Position numbers and translations under genes: made by a program. The notes below the pieces were generated by a model. That model ran no database searches, was not told the origin of the DNA, and saw only the letters and a program-made list of their open reading frames with translations. Shown in pieces: positions 47,581 to 58,259 of a DNA stretch of 64,000 nucleotides. How positions within the stretch are numbered: the stretch's first letter is position 1; each line of letters opens with the position of its first letter. Source of the stretch: Levilactobacillus suantsaiihabitans (GTDB lineage Bacteria > Bacillota > Bacilli > Lactobacillales > Lactobacillaceae); assembly GCF_004745505.1 (NCBI RefSeq), contig NZ_RKLX01000011.1, positions 47,040-111,039 of the forward strand. Direction: 5' to 3'.

Positions 47581-48246
47581 TTACTTCTTCAACGTCGCAT
47601 CCAGCTTCTCCACGTTGGCGATTGGCCCGACCACCGTCAACACGTCATGGAGCTGCACGATGTCCGTGGGTTGCGGCGAGATGTTGATGGCGTGGTCGTG
47701 TTGAATGGCAATGACGGTCAGGTCAAAGCGCCGGCGCAAGTCGAGTTTGACCAGGTCCTGGTTGACGAAGTTGGGATCGGTGATGACCACCTCGGCCAGC
47801 GTATACTCGTCGCTCAAGTCGATAAAGTTCAGAATATGGTTCGACAACAATTTGCGCACGATACTGTGACCCATGTCCCGTTCAGGGAAGATGACCTGGT
47901 CAGCCCCCACGCGTTTCAACACGCGGCCGTGGTCACTGGTTTCGGCCTTGGCAATCACCTTTTTGGCGCCCAATTCCTTGGTCAACATGGTCGTCAGGAT
48001 GCTGGCCTCCATGTTGTTGCCGATTCCCACGATCACGTAATCGAAAGTGTCGATGTTGAGCCCGCGCAAGACGTCTTCGTCGCGAGTATCCGCAATCAAC
48101 GTCTGCGTGGCGATGTCCATCATTTCGTTGACGGGCTCTTCCTTGACGTCGACCGCCAAGACGTCTTGATGAGAGGCCACTAGTGTTTGCACGACGCTTT
48201 GGCCAAACCGGCCGAGTCCCAGCACCGCAAAACTCTTTTTCGTCAT
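47581..48246 (-). CDS. ktrA: KtrA/KtrC-type potassium channel regulatory subunit
   Basis: A 221-residue RCK protein: an N-terminal nucleotide-binding Rossmann domain (VLGLGRFGQSVV at about 8-19) and a C-terminal TrkA_C domain. It binds ATP/ADP or c-di-AMP and gates the KtrB pore. The ATG at 48246 has AAGGAG nine nt upstream; an upstream start would overlap ktrB by eight bases. It lies immediately after ktrB. Confidence 0.9.
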   Translation of the reverse strand: MTKKSFAVLGLGRFGQSVVQTLVASHQDVLAVDVKEEPVNEMMDIATQTLIADTRDEDVLRGLNIDTFDYVIVGIGNNMEASILTTMLTKELGAKKVIAKAETSDHGRVLKRVGADQVIFPERDMGHSIVRKLLSNHILNFIDLSDEYTLAEVVITDPNFVNQDLVKLDLRRRFDLTVIAIQHDHAINISPQPTDIVQLHDVLTVVGPIANVEKLDATLKK

Positions 48247-48259
48247 TTTAAAAAACTCC

Positions 48260-49612
48260 TTAACCAATTAGAATATTTTCTTCTGGGTAACGAATCTGGT
48301 TGAACTTGGTTTGCCGCTTGGACAGCGAGTACAGCGACGTGAAAATGCCGACCCGGCCGATGAACATCAGCAGCATGATGACCAGCTTGCCGATGACCGT
48401 TAGATGCGGCGTCAAGCCCAGGCTCAAGCCCACCGTGCCAAACGCGGATAGCACCTCAAAGACGATGTATTCCAGGCCAAAGCCCTTGGGGATGTGTTCC
48501 GTTTGGGTCAAAATCAGCGTGGCGATGACAATCACGACGCTGGCCAAGAAAATCAATAGCAGCGCCCGACTAATATTATTTTGACTGAAGCGCCGCCGAC
48601 TGAATTCGACGTCCTTCTTGCCACGAATCTGGGCAATGCTTTGGAGCATCAGCACACCAAACGTGGTGGTCTTGATCCCCCCGGCCGTGGATCCGGGCGT
48701 CCCGCCAACAAACATTAAGATCATCAGCAAAAAAATACTCCCCGCCTGCAGGTCGTTGGTCGGCAAGGTCACTAACCCGGCCGTTCGCGGCGTCACGCTC
48801 AAGAACAGCGTGTTGACGGTCCGATTGAACCACGACGTCCCCTTGGGCAAAAGCGTCAGGTCCTTTTCCGTGACCAACAACAAGACGAAGCCGACCACAA
48901 ACAAGGTGCCAGTCGTGACCAGCGTCAATTTGGAGTTCAGACTGAGCCGTTTACGCTCGTGATACAATAACAGGTCGCGCCAGACCAAAAAGCCCAGGCC
49001 CCCGCCGATGATCAGGATGATGGTGACAATCAATAGGTAGGAATCATCCTGAAAGCCCATCAGGCTATTGCCGAAGACATCGAAGCCGGCGTTACAAAAT
49101 GACATGACGGCATGGTAGACCGACGTGTACAGCCCCCATTTCCAGCCGTAGCGCGGAATAAAGTCGACCGCAATCAAACACGCCCCACCGACCTGGAAGA
49201 GCGCAGAGAGGCCGACAACGTACTTCATGACGCTCTTGGTATCGCTCAGGTTCTCCAGGTTCAAGGATTCCTTGACCATCAGCTGCGTTGACAGGTCCAA
49301 GTTACGCCGAATGATGTTAAATAACAGTACGGCAAAGGTCATGTACCCCAGCGCGCCGATTTCAGAAAGCACCAGAATCACGATCTGCCCAAACAACGAC
49401 CAGTGTTCGGCCGTGTTGACCACCGTCAGCCCGGTGATACAGGTCGCCGACGTGGCGGTAAAGACGGTATTGATGAAGCTGGTGCCCTGCGGTTCGTTGG
49501 TCGCGGCGGGCAGACTCAACAGAATCGTCCCCACCGTGATCAGGATGATGAAGCCCCAGACCATCTTTTTCGACAGTGTATCAAACAATTTAAAACGCGA
49601 AATTTTTTCCAT
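48260..49612 (-). CDS. ktrB: KtrB/TrkH-family potassium uptake membrane subunit
   Basis: A 450-residue membrane protein of the SKT superfamily with four M1-P-M2 repeats; selectivity-filter glycines are visible in TCITGLTVV, FCNAGFDVFG, PRTAGLVTLP and SAFGTVGLSLG. It translocates K+ with Na+ and forms a complex with KtrA. It is first of two genes, separated from ktrA by a few bases. Confidence 0.92.
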   Translation of the reverse strand: MEKISRFKLFDTLSKKMVWGFIILITVGTILLSLPAATNEPQGTSFINTVFTATSATCITGLTVVNTAEHWSLFGQIVILVLSEIGALGYMTFAVLLFNIIRRNLDLSTQLMVKESLNLENLSDTKSVMKYVVGLSALFQVGGACLIAVDFIPRYGWKWGLYTSVYHAVMSFCNAGFDVFGNSLMGFQDDSYLLIVTIILIIGGGLGFLVWRDLLLYHERKRLSLNSKLTLVTTGTLFVVGFVLLLVTEKDLTLLPKGTSWFNRTVNTLFLSVTPRTAGLVTLPTNDLQAGSIFLLMILMFVGGTPGSTAGGIKTTTFGVLMLQSIAQIRGKKDVEFSRRRFSQNNISRALLLIFLASVVIVIATLILTQTEHIPKGFGLEYIVFEVLSAFGTVGLSLGLTPHLTVIGKLVIMLLMFIGRVGIFTSLYSLSKRQTKFNQIRYPEENILIG

Positions 49613-49648
49613 AAGTCTTCCAGTCCTAATTAAGCTATTCTCTTCAGC

Positions 49649-50033
49649 TTAAGGCAATTGTGACGGGAAAACAATACCCATTTCTACCCGATTTTTCGCT
49701 AGTACGGTGGGCAAATGGCTGGGTGGTTGGGCGGTATCGGTTCCATAGAAAATAAAAGTAAAGATCCCCACCACAGTCTGTCGTGCGGGCCGGATGGCGT
49801 TAACCTTAGCCACCTGTTGGCCCACGGTAAACACCTAATAATAGACCGTAGTAAGCACCAAATAACTGACAGTATTGACAAAATCGCGTCAACGATATAA
49901 CCATTGGCCTTATTGTAGATAATAACTGACTTATTTTGCCAACTTTGAGCTGAACTGCCCGGCTGGGAACAACTGGCGCTGTTCCAACAGCCTGACGTGG
50001 CATTTTGACTTGCACGATATCTGGTTTGTCCAT
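49649..50033 (-). pseudogene. Possible frameshifted small gene after the degenerate LCP
   Basis: A 75-codon frame from ATG 50033 ends at 49806 with YYGLLLGVYRGPTGG. A second frame overlapping its end continues (VGQQVAKVNAIRPARQTVVGIF) to 49649. The two frames read as one continuous, similar-composition protein if one base is shifted near 49820. The ribosome site GGTGAGG would lie in the 3' arm of the hairpin at 50041-50065. No family is recognised; random open frames remain possible. Confidence 0.3.
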
Positions 50034-50040
50034 AATAAAA

Positions 50041-50065
50041 ACCTCACCAATTTATTTGGTGAGGT
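50041..50065 (-). terminator. Terminator downstream of the degenerate LCP gene
   Basis: ACCTCACCAA (50041-50050) and TTGGTGAGGT (50056-50065) form a perfect 10-bp stem with a five-nt loop. The minus strand continues TTTTATTATGG. Confidence 0.8.
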
Positions 50066-50119
50066 AATCATATCGTGTTGTGACCATCAATCATAGACGG
50101 TCAGCTATTAGGTGCTTAC

Positions 50120-50141
50120 AATCGAGGGGCCTCCCTCGATT
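50120..50141 (-). other. Second hairpin downstream of the degenerate LCP gene
   Basis: AATCGAGGG (50120-50128) and CCCTCGATT (50133-50141) form a perfect nine-bp stem with a four-nt loop. There is no T tract, so it may be an mRNA 3'-end stabiliser or part of a compound terminator with the hairpin at 50041. Confidence 0.55.
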
Positions 50142-50166
50142 CTCGCCTTTTATTATCGACTAAAAA

Positions 50167-51138
50167 TTACTTAACAGCCGCTTTGTTCAATTGCTTTGTC
50201 GTGAAGACGGCAGCCTTACCAGTCGTCTTGTGGGACAAGCTCAAACCTTTACGTTCTTTGTTCGTAACACGTTGTAATTCAGACTTCTTGATGACCTTCA
50301 TGTTAGCGCCATTCAACTTCTTCATCGTACCATGAAGAGCAGTCTTAGAAACTGTCTTAGTTGCACGACGGTAGTTCTTAACTAAGTTGGACATCTCGTT
50401 GAAGTTCATGTCCGTCTTAACGGCGCCAGCCAAGGAGTTGATAAATTGTTGGTTGAATAACGTCTTGAACGTTGCATTCTTCTTCAACACTGCAGAAAGC
50501 ACAGCTTGTTGACGAGCTTGCTTCCCGGCGTTAGTCCCCTTAGGATCGGCCTTGTAAGAAGAAACATAGGCCAGAACCTTGTTACCGGTCAAATGGGTCT
50601 TAACACCCTTCTTGAACTTGTAACCGTAATTAGAGAACGTAGCGCTAGACTTAATCGTAACGCCGCCACCCTTGGTAACAACTTTCTTCAAGCCGCTAGG
50701 CTTAGCCACAACATAAAAATCAATAGGCACATTTAACATGTTTTGAGTCGTGTTAATTGCACTCTTTGTACCACCCCAAGCATAGGCCGACTTAATCTTT
50801 GAAGGGGCCTTCTTACTGTAACCAGCGACCCGAACTGCAGTTGTATGAGGAATACTCGTTACCGTAGTCTTCTTCTGTGACGGATTCAACGTGACTAACA
50901 TACCACTGTCAGCACTGGTCTTACTGTCAGCACCAATAACCAATAAGGAAATAGGCTTCTTCTTATTGACTTGCTTAACGACATTACGTTGCTTAGCAGC
51001 CGCCGTTGGAACGAACGAACTGTTAACAGCATTCTTGATACTTCTGTAACGGGTCATCCCATAGGCTGAACCTCCAAGTAACAAGACAAGTGTTCCTAAG
51101 AGCACTGAATTTCTCAACGTGTGCTTCTTCTTTTGCAT
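50167..51138 (-). CDS. Degenerate LCP-family protein lacking catalytic residues
   Basis: A 323-residue paralogue of the LCP ligase at 41261-42331: one membrane helix (about 11-29), then a collinear LCP domain (SLLVIGAD, NVPIDFYVV, YGYKFKKGVKTHL, SELQRVTN). Almost all signature residues are replaced: GRTDSMM becomes SADSGML, SIPRDT becomes SIPHTT, and the YARMRDDD segment becomes YVSSYKAD with the distal GRQTRQR now GKQARQQ. Only one Arg (209) is kept. The protein is extremely basic, with very few Asp or Glu. It probably binds undecaprenyl-linked or anionic glycopolymers without transferring them. The frame is intact and has a signal-anchor, so it is not an obvious pseudogene. Confidence 0.85.
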   Translation of the reverse strand: MQKKKHTLRNSVLLGTLVLLLGGSAYGMTRYRSIKNAVNSSFVPTAAAKQRNVVKQVNKKKPISLLVIGADSKTSADSGMLVTLNPSQKKTTVTSIPHTTAVRVAGYSKKAPSKIKSAYAWGGTKSAINTTQNMLNVPIDFYVVAKPSGLKKVVTKGGGVTIKSSATFSNYGYKFKKGVKTHLTGNKVLAYVSSYKADPKGTNAGKQARQQAVLSAVLKKNATFKTLFNQQFINSLAGAVKTDMNFNEMSNLVKNYRRATKTVSKTALHGTMKKLNGANMKVIKKSELQRVTNKERKGLSLSHKTTGKAAVFTTKQLNKAAVK

Positions 51139-51642
51139 ATAAAACTACCTTTCCTTATGTAAAAATTAACCCCTAATCAGACAACCTAGTTCATCGGAAT
51201 TCATCCTAGCATCAGTACAAAGTCTCGTTAAGCAAGACAATTTACAAACCATCTCAGTGTAACCTCTAGTCCACCTAATGATGTGTCAACGAGCTCCGCT
51301 TGCTAAGTCATTTACTAACTGATCAATTCTACAATTTTTATTCAAACTAAGTGGCAAATCGCAATCTTAGACATAGAATTGTGTTGAAGAATAAGATTCA
51401 GCAACAAGAACTATAACATCTACAATTATACTTCTTATTGATTATTACCACAACACTTTCTGGGTCAATCATTCATGCCACTGTTTGAATTCTCGACACC
51501 ATTCGATGGCTCCAACCTACCATCGACCAATACCTCCACCGCTATAAAATTAATTCTTCTACTCAATATTCACTAACTCTCAATATTTATCTACTTCCCA
51601 CAAATGAAGTGACGATAACTAGCATAAAATCAAACTCAAGCT
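51139..51642. other. AT-rich gap between rmlD and the degenerate LCP gene
   Basis: 504 bp with no supported gene. A weak promoter-like pair for the LCP gene (extended -10 TGCTAGGAT on the minus strand, TAGGAT at 51208-51203) is the only candidate. This is where base composition shifts towards the AT-rich polysaccharide island. Confidence 0.5.
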
Positions 51643-52482
51643 TTACAAATCACTTTTAAATTCTCGCAGGGCCTCCTGCCAAGAAATTATGGAAAAACCC
51701 ATCAACTTTGCCTTTTCTAAACTCATGACAGAGTGTTTTGGCCGGTAAGCCTTCTGTGGGAACTTTGAAGAATCCACAGGATGGATCGTTACTTGCTTGT
51801 CCTTCAAGATTTCGCTGGCAAACTCAAACCAGGAACAGGAATTATCATTCGACAACTGATAAATTCCATACTCTATCCGATTTTCAACAGCATAGGTCAT
51901 GAAATCTGCTAATGTCTTCGTCCAAGTGGGACGCCCTACTTGATCATCAACTACGGAGAGTTCGTCATGCGTCTCAGCCAACTTCAGCATGGTGTACACA
52001 AAGTTCTTACCATACTTTCCAAACACCCAAGAAGTTCGAATGATATAATACTTGCTCATAATTTTTTGAACAAGCTGCTCACCCTGATACTTGGCTAAAC
52101 CATATTGATTTTTAGGATTCGCACTATCCTCTTCTGAATACATTTCTGAGTTCGTACCATCGAAAACGTAATCCGTGCTAATGTAGACCAGTGTCGCTTT
52201 TACTCGCTCAGAAGCAATTGCCAAATTACGAGTTCCTTCAACGTTAACTAATCCATTGGTCGTTTTCCCCGGTTCCTCTTCAGCCGCATCAACTGCCGTA
52301 TAAGCTGCACAGTCATAAACGACATTGGGACGTTCATTCTCAAAAAAATTATCCACGGCTTTGGCGTCAGTGATATCCAATTGTGTCGAATCCATGGCCA
52401 AATACTCTATCCCTCGAGAATCTAATAGATGTCGCAATTCAGTCCCTAATTGACCACTAGCCCCCGTTATCAAAATCTTCAT
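51643..52482 (-). CDS. rmlD: dTDP-4-dehydrorhamnose reductase
   Basis: A 279-residue reductase with NAD(P) motif ITGASGQLGTEL (4-15), STDYVFDG near residue 100 and the YGLAKYQGE catalytic YxxxK. It performs the last step to dTDP-L-rhamnose. It is the last gene of the leftward rmlA-wzx-rmlC-rmlB-rmlD group, 21 bp after rmlB. Confidence 0.94.
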   Translation of the reverse strand: MKILITGASGQLGTELRHLLDSRGIEYLAMDSTQLDITDAKAVDNFFENERPNVVYDCAAYTAVDAAEEEPGKTTNGLVNVEGTRNLAIASERVKATLVYISTDYVFDGTNSEMYSEEDSANPKNQYGLAKYQGEQLVQKIMSKYYIIRTSWVFGKYGKNFVYTMLKLAETHDELSVVDDQVGRPTWTKTLADFMTYAVENRIEYGIYQLSNDNSCSWFEFASEILKDKQVTIHPVDSSKFPQKAYRPKHSVMSLEKAKLMGFSIISWQEALREFKSDL

Positions 52483-52503
52483 TTACTCAACCTCAATTAT
52501 CTT

Positions 52504-54125
<1,622 letters not shown>

Positions 54126-54141
54126 ACTAAAATTCCTCCAA

Positions 54142-55578
54142 TTATATTTTAAATTTATTACTAATTATCTTTCTCCCGGTATTTACAATATTCGCACGAA
54201 GAATAATAAGCAGTCCAAAATAGAAAACAATCCCTAAAATGATACAAGCAATAATTGAAATCCAACCTACCGTTACAAGTTGCAACCACCTAATAAAAAG
54301 ATACATACCACAAGTTGCAATAGTGTACTTTAATACATCTCGGCCAATCCCATAAAAGTGTAATTCATTACGTACTTGAAACACCTGCAAAGTTGTAACT
54401 AAGGTTTCGGAGCAAGCAATCGCAACAGACGCACCGAACGCACCCCAAGTTTCGATAAGCGGTACGCTAATTAAGATATTAAAAATACTTCCTCCAAAAA
54501 TTGAAACATTTAACTTTTTGGTCTGTCTCGATGGAACCAAATACTGATTGCCAATCACATTTGCAATTGCCATAGGAATTATAATAAAGCCTTGAACTTG
54601 CAAAAGCAGTATAACCTTGTCATACTGATTTCCAAGAAAAAGTGGAACTAAACGTTCAGCGATTCCCACCAGCCCTCCAAATAGCGGAAAAGCAATACAT
54701 AAACTAAACTGTAACGATTGACTAAGCAACTTCTCCACCTTTTGCCTATTCTTTTTGGCAATCTCATTTGCCACAACGGGCATCAGTACTGTGGATAATG
54801 ATACTAACATTGTAAAACTTAATCTAATTATCTTGTCCGCGCTATCGAAGTAACTTCCCTCACGTATTTTTCCCATAGCTCCCAAAAGAACCTTGTTCAA
54901 CACTGTATACAAGGTTATAGAAATCTGTGGTATAAAAAGCGCAAGTGTCCCCCTTAAGTGTCTGAACGGTCGTAATTTTGGAATCATCTGTTTCTTTAAG
55001 AACAGAAGTGAGTCTTTTTTTATATACGGCCACAAGGTTAAATTTGAAACCAGAATTGAGAGCACATTGATCAATATATATATATATAAGTCACTACTAT
55101 CCTTCACTAGACTAAAGATAAGGAGTACAGAAATTATTTTTACGATAAAATTTCTAATCGCAAGAATGGCAAATCTACCAGTCCCCATAAATAGCCACGA
55201 AACATCAAAAATATTAGCAATTATTGTAATCGAATATATCAAAAATGAAATTTGATATTTAGATAAAAATAAAATCACAATCAATAAACCTATGTAGGAA
55301 ATTACACTTGTACCTATATTCAGTAACTCAACTTCTACAAAAAAACGAGTTAATCCTAACTTATCGTCTTTCAAATATGCTACTTCTCTTTGAGCGTAAG
55401 TGGTTGTTCCTAATATTGCAAACATTGTAAAATAACTTGTTACTGAATAAGTATATGAGTTCACTCCCAAAGCACTTGGACCTAATGTCCTAGCAACGTA
55501 TGGCAACGTGATAATTGGCAAAATTATCAAAAACAACTGATAAGAACTATTATACAAATAATTTTTAATAATTTTCAC
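54142..55578 (-). CDS. wzx: Polysaccharide flippase (Wzx, PST family)
   Basis: About 478 residues with roughly 12-14 membrane segments, beginning SSYQLFLIILPIITLPYVARTLGP and GVNSYTYSVTSYFTMFAILG, the typical start of PST flippases. It would move undecaprenyl-linked repeat units across the membrane. A GTG at 55578 is preferred since GGAGG lies ten nt upstream; the ATG three codons earlier is only one nt from it. Strongly AT-rich. It interrupts the rhamnose genes between rmlA and rmlC. Confidence 0.87.
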   Translation of the reverse strand: MKIIKNYLYNSSYQLFLIILPIITLPYVARTLGPSALGVNSYTYSVTSYFTMFAILGTTTYAQREVAYLKDDKLGLTRFFVEVELLNIGTSVISYIGLLIVILFLSKYQISFLIYSITIIANIFDVSWLFMGTGRFAILAIRNFIVKIISVLLIFSLVKDSSDLYIYILINVLSILVSNLTLWPYIKKDSLLFLKKQMIPKLRPFRHLRGTLALFIPQISITLYTVLNKVLLGAMGKIREGSYFDSADKIIRLSFTMLVSLSTVLMPVVANEIAKKNRQKVEKLLSQSLQFSLCIAFPLFGGLVGIAERLVPLFLGNQYDKVILLLQVQGFIIIPMAIANVIGNQYLVPSRQTKKLNVSIFGGSIFNILISVPLIETWGAFGASVAIACSETLVTTLQVFQVRNELHFYGIGRDVLKYTIATCGMYLFIRWLQLVTVGWISIIACIILGIVFYFGLLIILRANIVNTGRKIISNKFKI

Positions 55579-55615
55579 CTTAACCATTCCTCCATTGCGT
55601 TTAATTCACCAATGA

Positions 55616-56485
55616 TTATTCTCTACCAATTAATCTAAGCAAATATTGTCCATAGTCATTTTTCTTTAATGGTTGGGCTAACTCGTAAACCCTACCCGCA
55701 TCAATATACCCCATTCGATACGCAACTTCTTCTAAACAAGCCACCTTAAGATTTTGGCGTCTTTGAACTGTAGCAATAAAGCTACTTGCTTCTTGTAAAG
55801 AATCATGGGTACCTGTATCTAGCCAGGCAAATCCGCGTCCCATTAATTCAACATCTAATTCGCCACTCTCGAGATATACTTTATTAATATCCGTAATCTC
55901 CAGCTCGCCACGATCTGACGGCTGAATACTTTGAGCAATATCCACTACCCGATTATCGTAAAAATACATACCAGTGACCGCATAATGGCTTGCGGGATGC
56001 TTTGGCTTCTCCACAATAGATTTCGCATGCATATTCTCATCGAAATTAATGACCCCAAATCGTTCTGGATCATTGACATGATAACCAAAAACAGTAGCTC
56101 CTCTGTCCTTTTGACTAGCTTGTTGCAGCATCCTTGACAAGCCACCGCCATAATAAATATTGTCTCCTAAAATTAAGCAAACGGAATCATCGCCGATAAA
56201 ATCTTTACCAAGTATAAACGCTTCAGCAAGCCCATTGGGTTTTTCCTGAACTTCATACGATATGTTTAGTCCTAAAGATTCTCCATTACCGAACAAGTTT
56301 TCAAATCGTGGGGTGTCAATCGGAGTTGAAATAATTAAGATATCCTGAATTCCAGCTAACATCAATGTAGACATTGGATAATAAATCATTGGTTTGTCAT
56401 AAATTGGAATCAGCTGTTTCGAAATTGCTCGCGTAATTGGATACAATCGCGTGCCCGAACCACCAGCAAGAATAATTCCTTTCAT
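55616..56485 (-). CDS. rmlA: Glucose-1-phosphate thymidylyltransferase
   Basis: A 289-residue nucleotidyltransferase with [19 protein letters not shown] (1-19) as the dTTP-binding loop and [10 protein letters not shown] near residue 109. It makes dTDP-glucose, the first step to dTDP-rhamnose. The ATG at 56485 has AGAGG six nt upstream; the longer frame adds eight unconserved residues. It is first in the rml group, about 360 bp downstream of a palindrome-flanked promoter candidate. Confidence 0.95.
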   Translation of the reverse strand: MKGIILAGGSGTRLYPITRAISKQLIPIYDKPMIYYPMSTLMLAGIQDILIISTPIDTPRFENLFGNGESLGLNISYEVQEKPNGLAEAFILGKDFIGDDSVCLILGDNIYYGGGLSRMLQQASQKDRGATVFGYHVNDPERFGVINFDENMHAKSIVEKPKHPASHYAVTGMYFYDNRVVDIAQSIQPSDRGELEITDINKVYLESGELDVELMGRGFAWLDTGTHDSLQEASSFIATVQRRQNLKVACLEEVAYRMGYIDAGRVYELAQPLKKNDYGQYLLRLIGRE

Positions 56486-57410
56486 AAATGGCCTCTTCCC
56501 TTCTAGCAAATAATGTTACGTGACCGTAATTTTTACATATACTTATTTTGCAATCATTTTGCTCAGTACAGTGGTGCTCAATCAAAAAAGTACTGTAACA
56601 ACTTACAAACGTGTAACCTTTCTGTACTTTAAGAAAGATCGGAACTCGCTTCACTTCCTTACTAATCAGAGAAGTCAGAATCATTCCCTCTATTTTTAAT
56701 CTACAGATTAGAATTTGTAGCGGAAATTACCGAAAACTCCTCTCATAGCCTTTTGTAATGCTACATTCAATGACAATTTAGACAGATTCTCTTGACATTA
56801 GTTACTTCTACACAGCTTGTGCCTTCATACTCGCAATTAGTATAAACTTAATGCTTGACTGTTCTAATTACGAGTATGAATACATTAACTGAACTGTAAT
56901 CACTTCCAATCATTCTTATCGACTAGACTCCATAGTCACGATCAACTTTGTATAATACATCAAATATGTTGAAATAGTTAATATGATCTCAAAGTTATTA
57001 AGCGGTGAACCAATCAATACCTAATATTTCATATTGACAGTCAATCGCCATATTTATTGCCAATCATAAGTATCATTAGAATCTGACTTAGTTAAAGATT
57101 CAGTATAAGAGATCGGATTGTGGTTCGACTTCAGTTCCAGAACATTTCTTAAATCACTAAAACTCTCTGGCGATACGAAAGCAATTCTTTAGTAAAACTC
57201 GTTTCTATTCTCATTTAGCTTCAAACAGATTGTTCATTGACTTCAGTCAGGTTTCAGACTAGCTTTATAATTTAATCATCATATCTAAGAACTTTACTAT
57301 TGCGCCGTTTATCTTACTCACCTATGCAAAAGCCGTGTAAAGAAGTCATTTACCCACTAGAGTACTCACTGCAATATAGGTCATTTTTTCACTTTTGTAT
57401 AAACATTAAA
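56486..57410. other. 925-bp AT-rich region upstream of rmlA
   Basis: No gene is supported. It contains the inverted repeat at 56824-56880 and a short one (CTACA / TGTAG, 56701-56720). The rest looks like decayed or regulatory DNA without readable frames. It separates the GT/Wzy operon from the rml operon. Confidence 0.5.
56824..56880. repeat. 17-bp inverted repeat bracketing a promoter candidate
   Basis: TTCATACTCGCAATTAG (56824-56840) and CTAATTACGAGTATGAA (56864-56880) are complementary at 16 of 17 positions around a 23-nt loop. A minus-strand -10 TATACT (56844-56839) overlaps one arm, and the -35 position falls on the other. It could be an operator pair for rmlA or a leader structure. Confidence 0.55.
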
Positions 57411-58259
57411 TCATCTCTTCAATACAGTTAACAGTATATTATCAATATAATTTATCAGTTTCGAAAAGGATTCATACAACATTCCAACTTGGTAATATTC
57501 TTTAAGAACATATAATCTACTCTGATCATTTATCTTCTTAAATGCCACTTTTCCCAAAGATGTTGAACCTCCACCCACGTGTTTATAGCTAGAAGTGCGA
57601 AGTAAATAGCTCTGCATCTTTTTTTTTGCTAGTTTTGCGTAAATTATTTCCTCTTCATAATACAAGAATGTATTCTCGTCAAAATACTGTATCCTTTTGA
57701 ACGTTTGCTGCTTGATTCCGAAAAAAGCTCCTAAAATAACATCAACTGGTTGAGAAGTAGGTTCCTTTTCAGCATAGCTTCCACCTTCTTTAATTCCTAA
57801 CTTCATGAGAGTCCATCTAAGTACCCATGAATTAAAGATCAACCCCTTGATTGGTGTTATATGATGCCATGCACTCCTCGATCCATCATCCAATTTAACT
57901 GTTACTGCACCCACATTGGGTGTGCTCAAAATGAATCCTGAAACATCATCGATATTCTTAAAGGTGACTATACTATCTGGATTAACAATAAAAATAACAT
58001 TTTTTTCGGATATACCCCACTTTTTCTCAGCGAAATATAACCCTACATTATTCCCTCTAGCATATCCTTTGTTCCCCCCAGAACTTAATATATACACTTG
58101 CGTTTTATCAAGAAAAGCTTTCTTAAGTTTGGAATAGGAACTATTGGTCGAACCATTATCTACAATAATAACTTTATCAACATGAGCAGCTAGCAATGTA
58201 TTTCCACATTTTATACTTTGACCATAATTCATATAATTAAGAATAATTGCAATGTTCAT
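57411..58259 (-). CDS. Family 2 glycosyltransferase
   Basis: A 282-residue GT-A fold enzyme: VIIVDNGSTN near residue 30, GNKGYARGNNVGL near 62 and NPDS near residue 95 as donor/metal motif. A C-terminal acidic ED-like segment (YYEEEI) and a small hydrophobic tail follow. It resembles bacterial rhamnosyl- or galactofuranosyl-type GT2 enzymes; the donor is unproven, though dTDP-rhamnose is made by the neighbouring rml genes. Its ATG overlaps the upstream stop (TAATG). It ends the four-gene operon. Confidence 0.82.
   Translation of the reverse strand: MNIAIILNYMNYGQSIKCGNTLLAAHVDKVIIVDNGSTNSSYSKLKKAFLDKTQVYILSSGGNKGYARGNNVGLYFAEKKWGISEKNVIFIVNPDSIVTFKNIDDVSGFILSTPNVGAVTVKLDDGSRSAWHHITPIKGLIFNSWVLRWTLMKLGIKEGGSYAEKEPTSQPVDVILGAFFGIKQQTFKRIQYFDENTFLYYEEEIIYAKLAKKKMQSYLLRTSSYKHVGGGSTSLGKVAFKKINDQSRLYVLKEYYQVGMLYESFSKLINYIDNILLTVLKR

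Noticed and set aside
56397..56684. A 95-codon frame antisense-like to the start of rmlA
   Set aside because: It overlaps the rmlA start in another frame and has no coding character.
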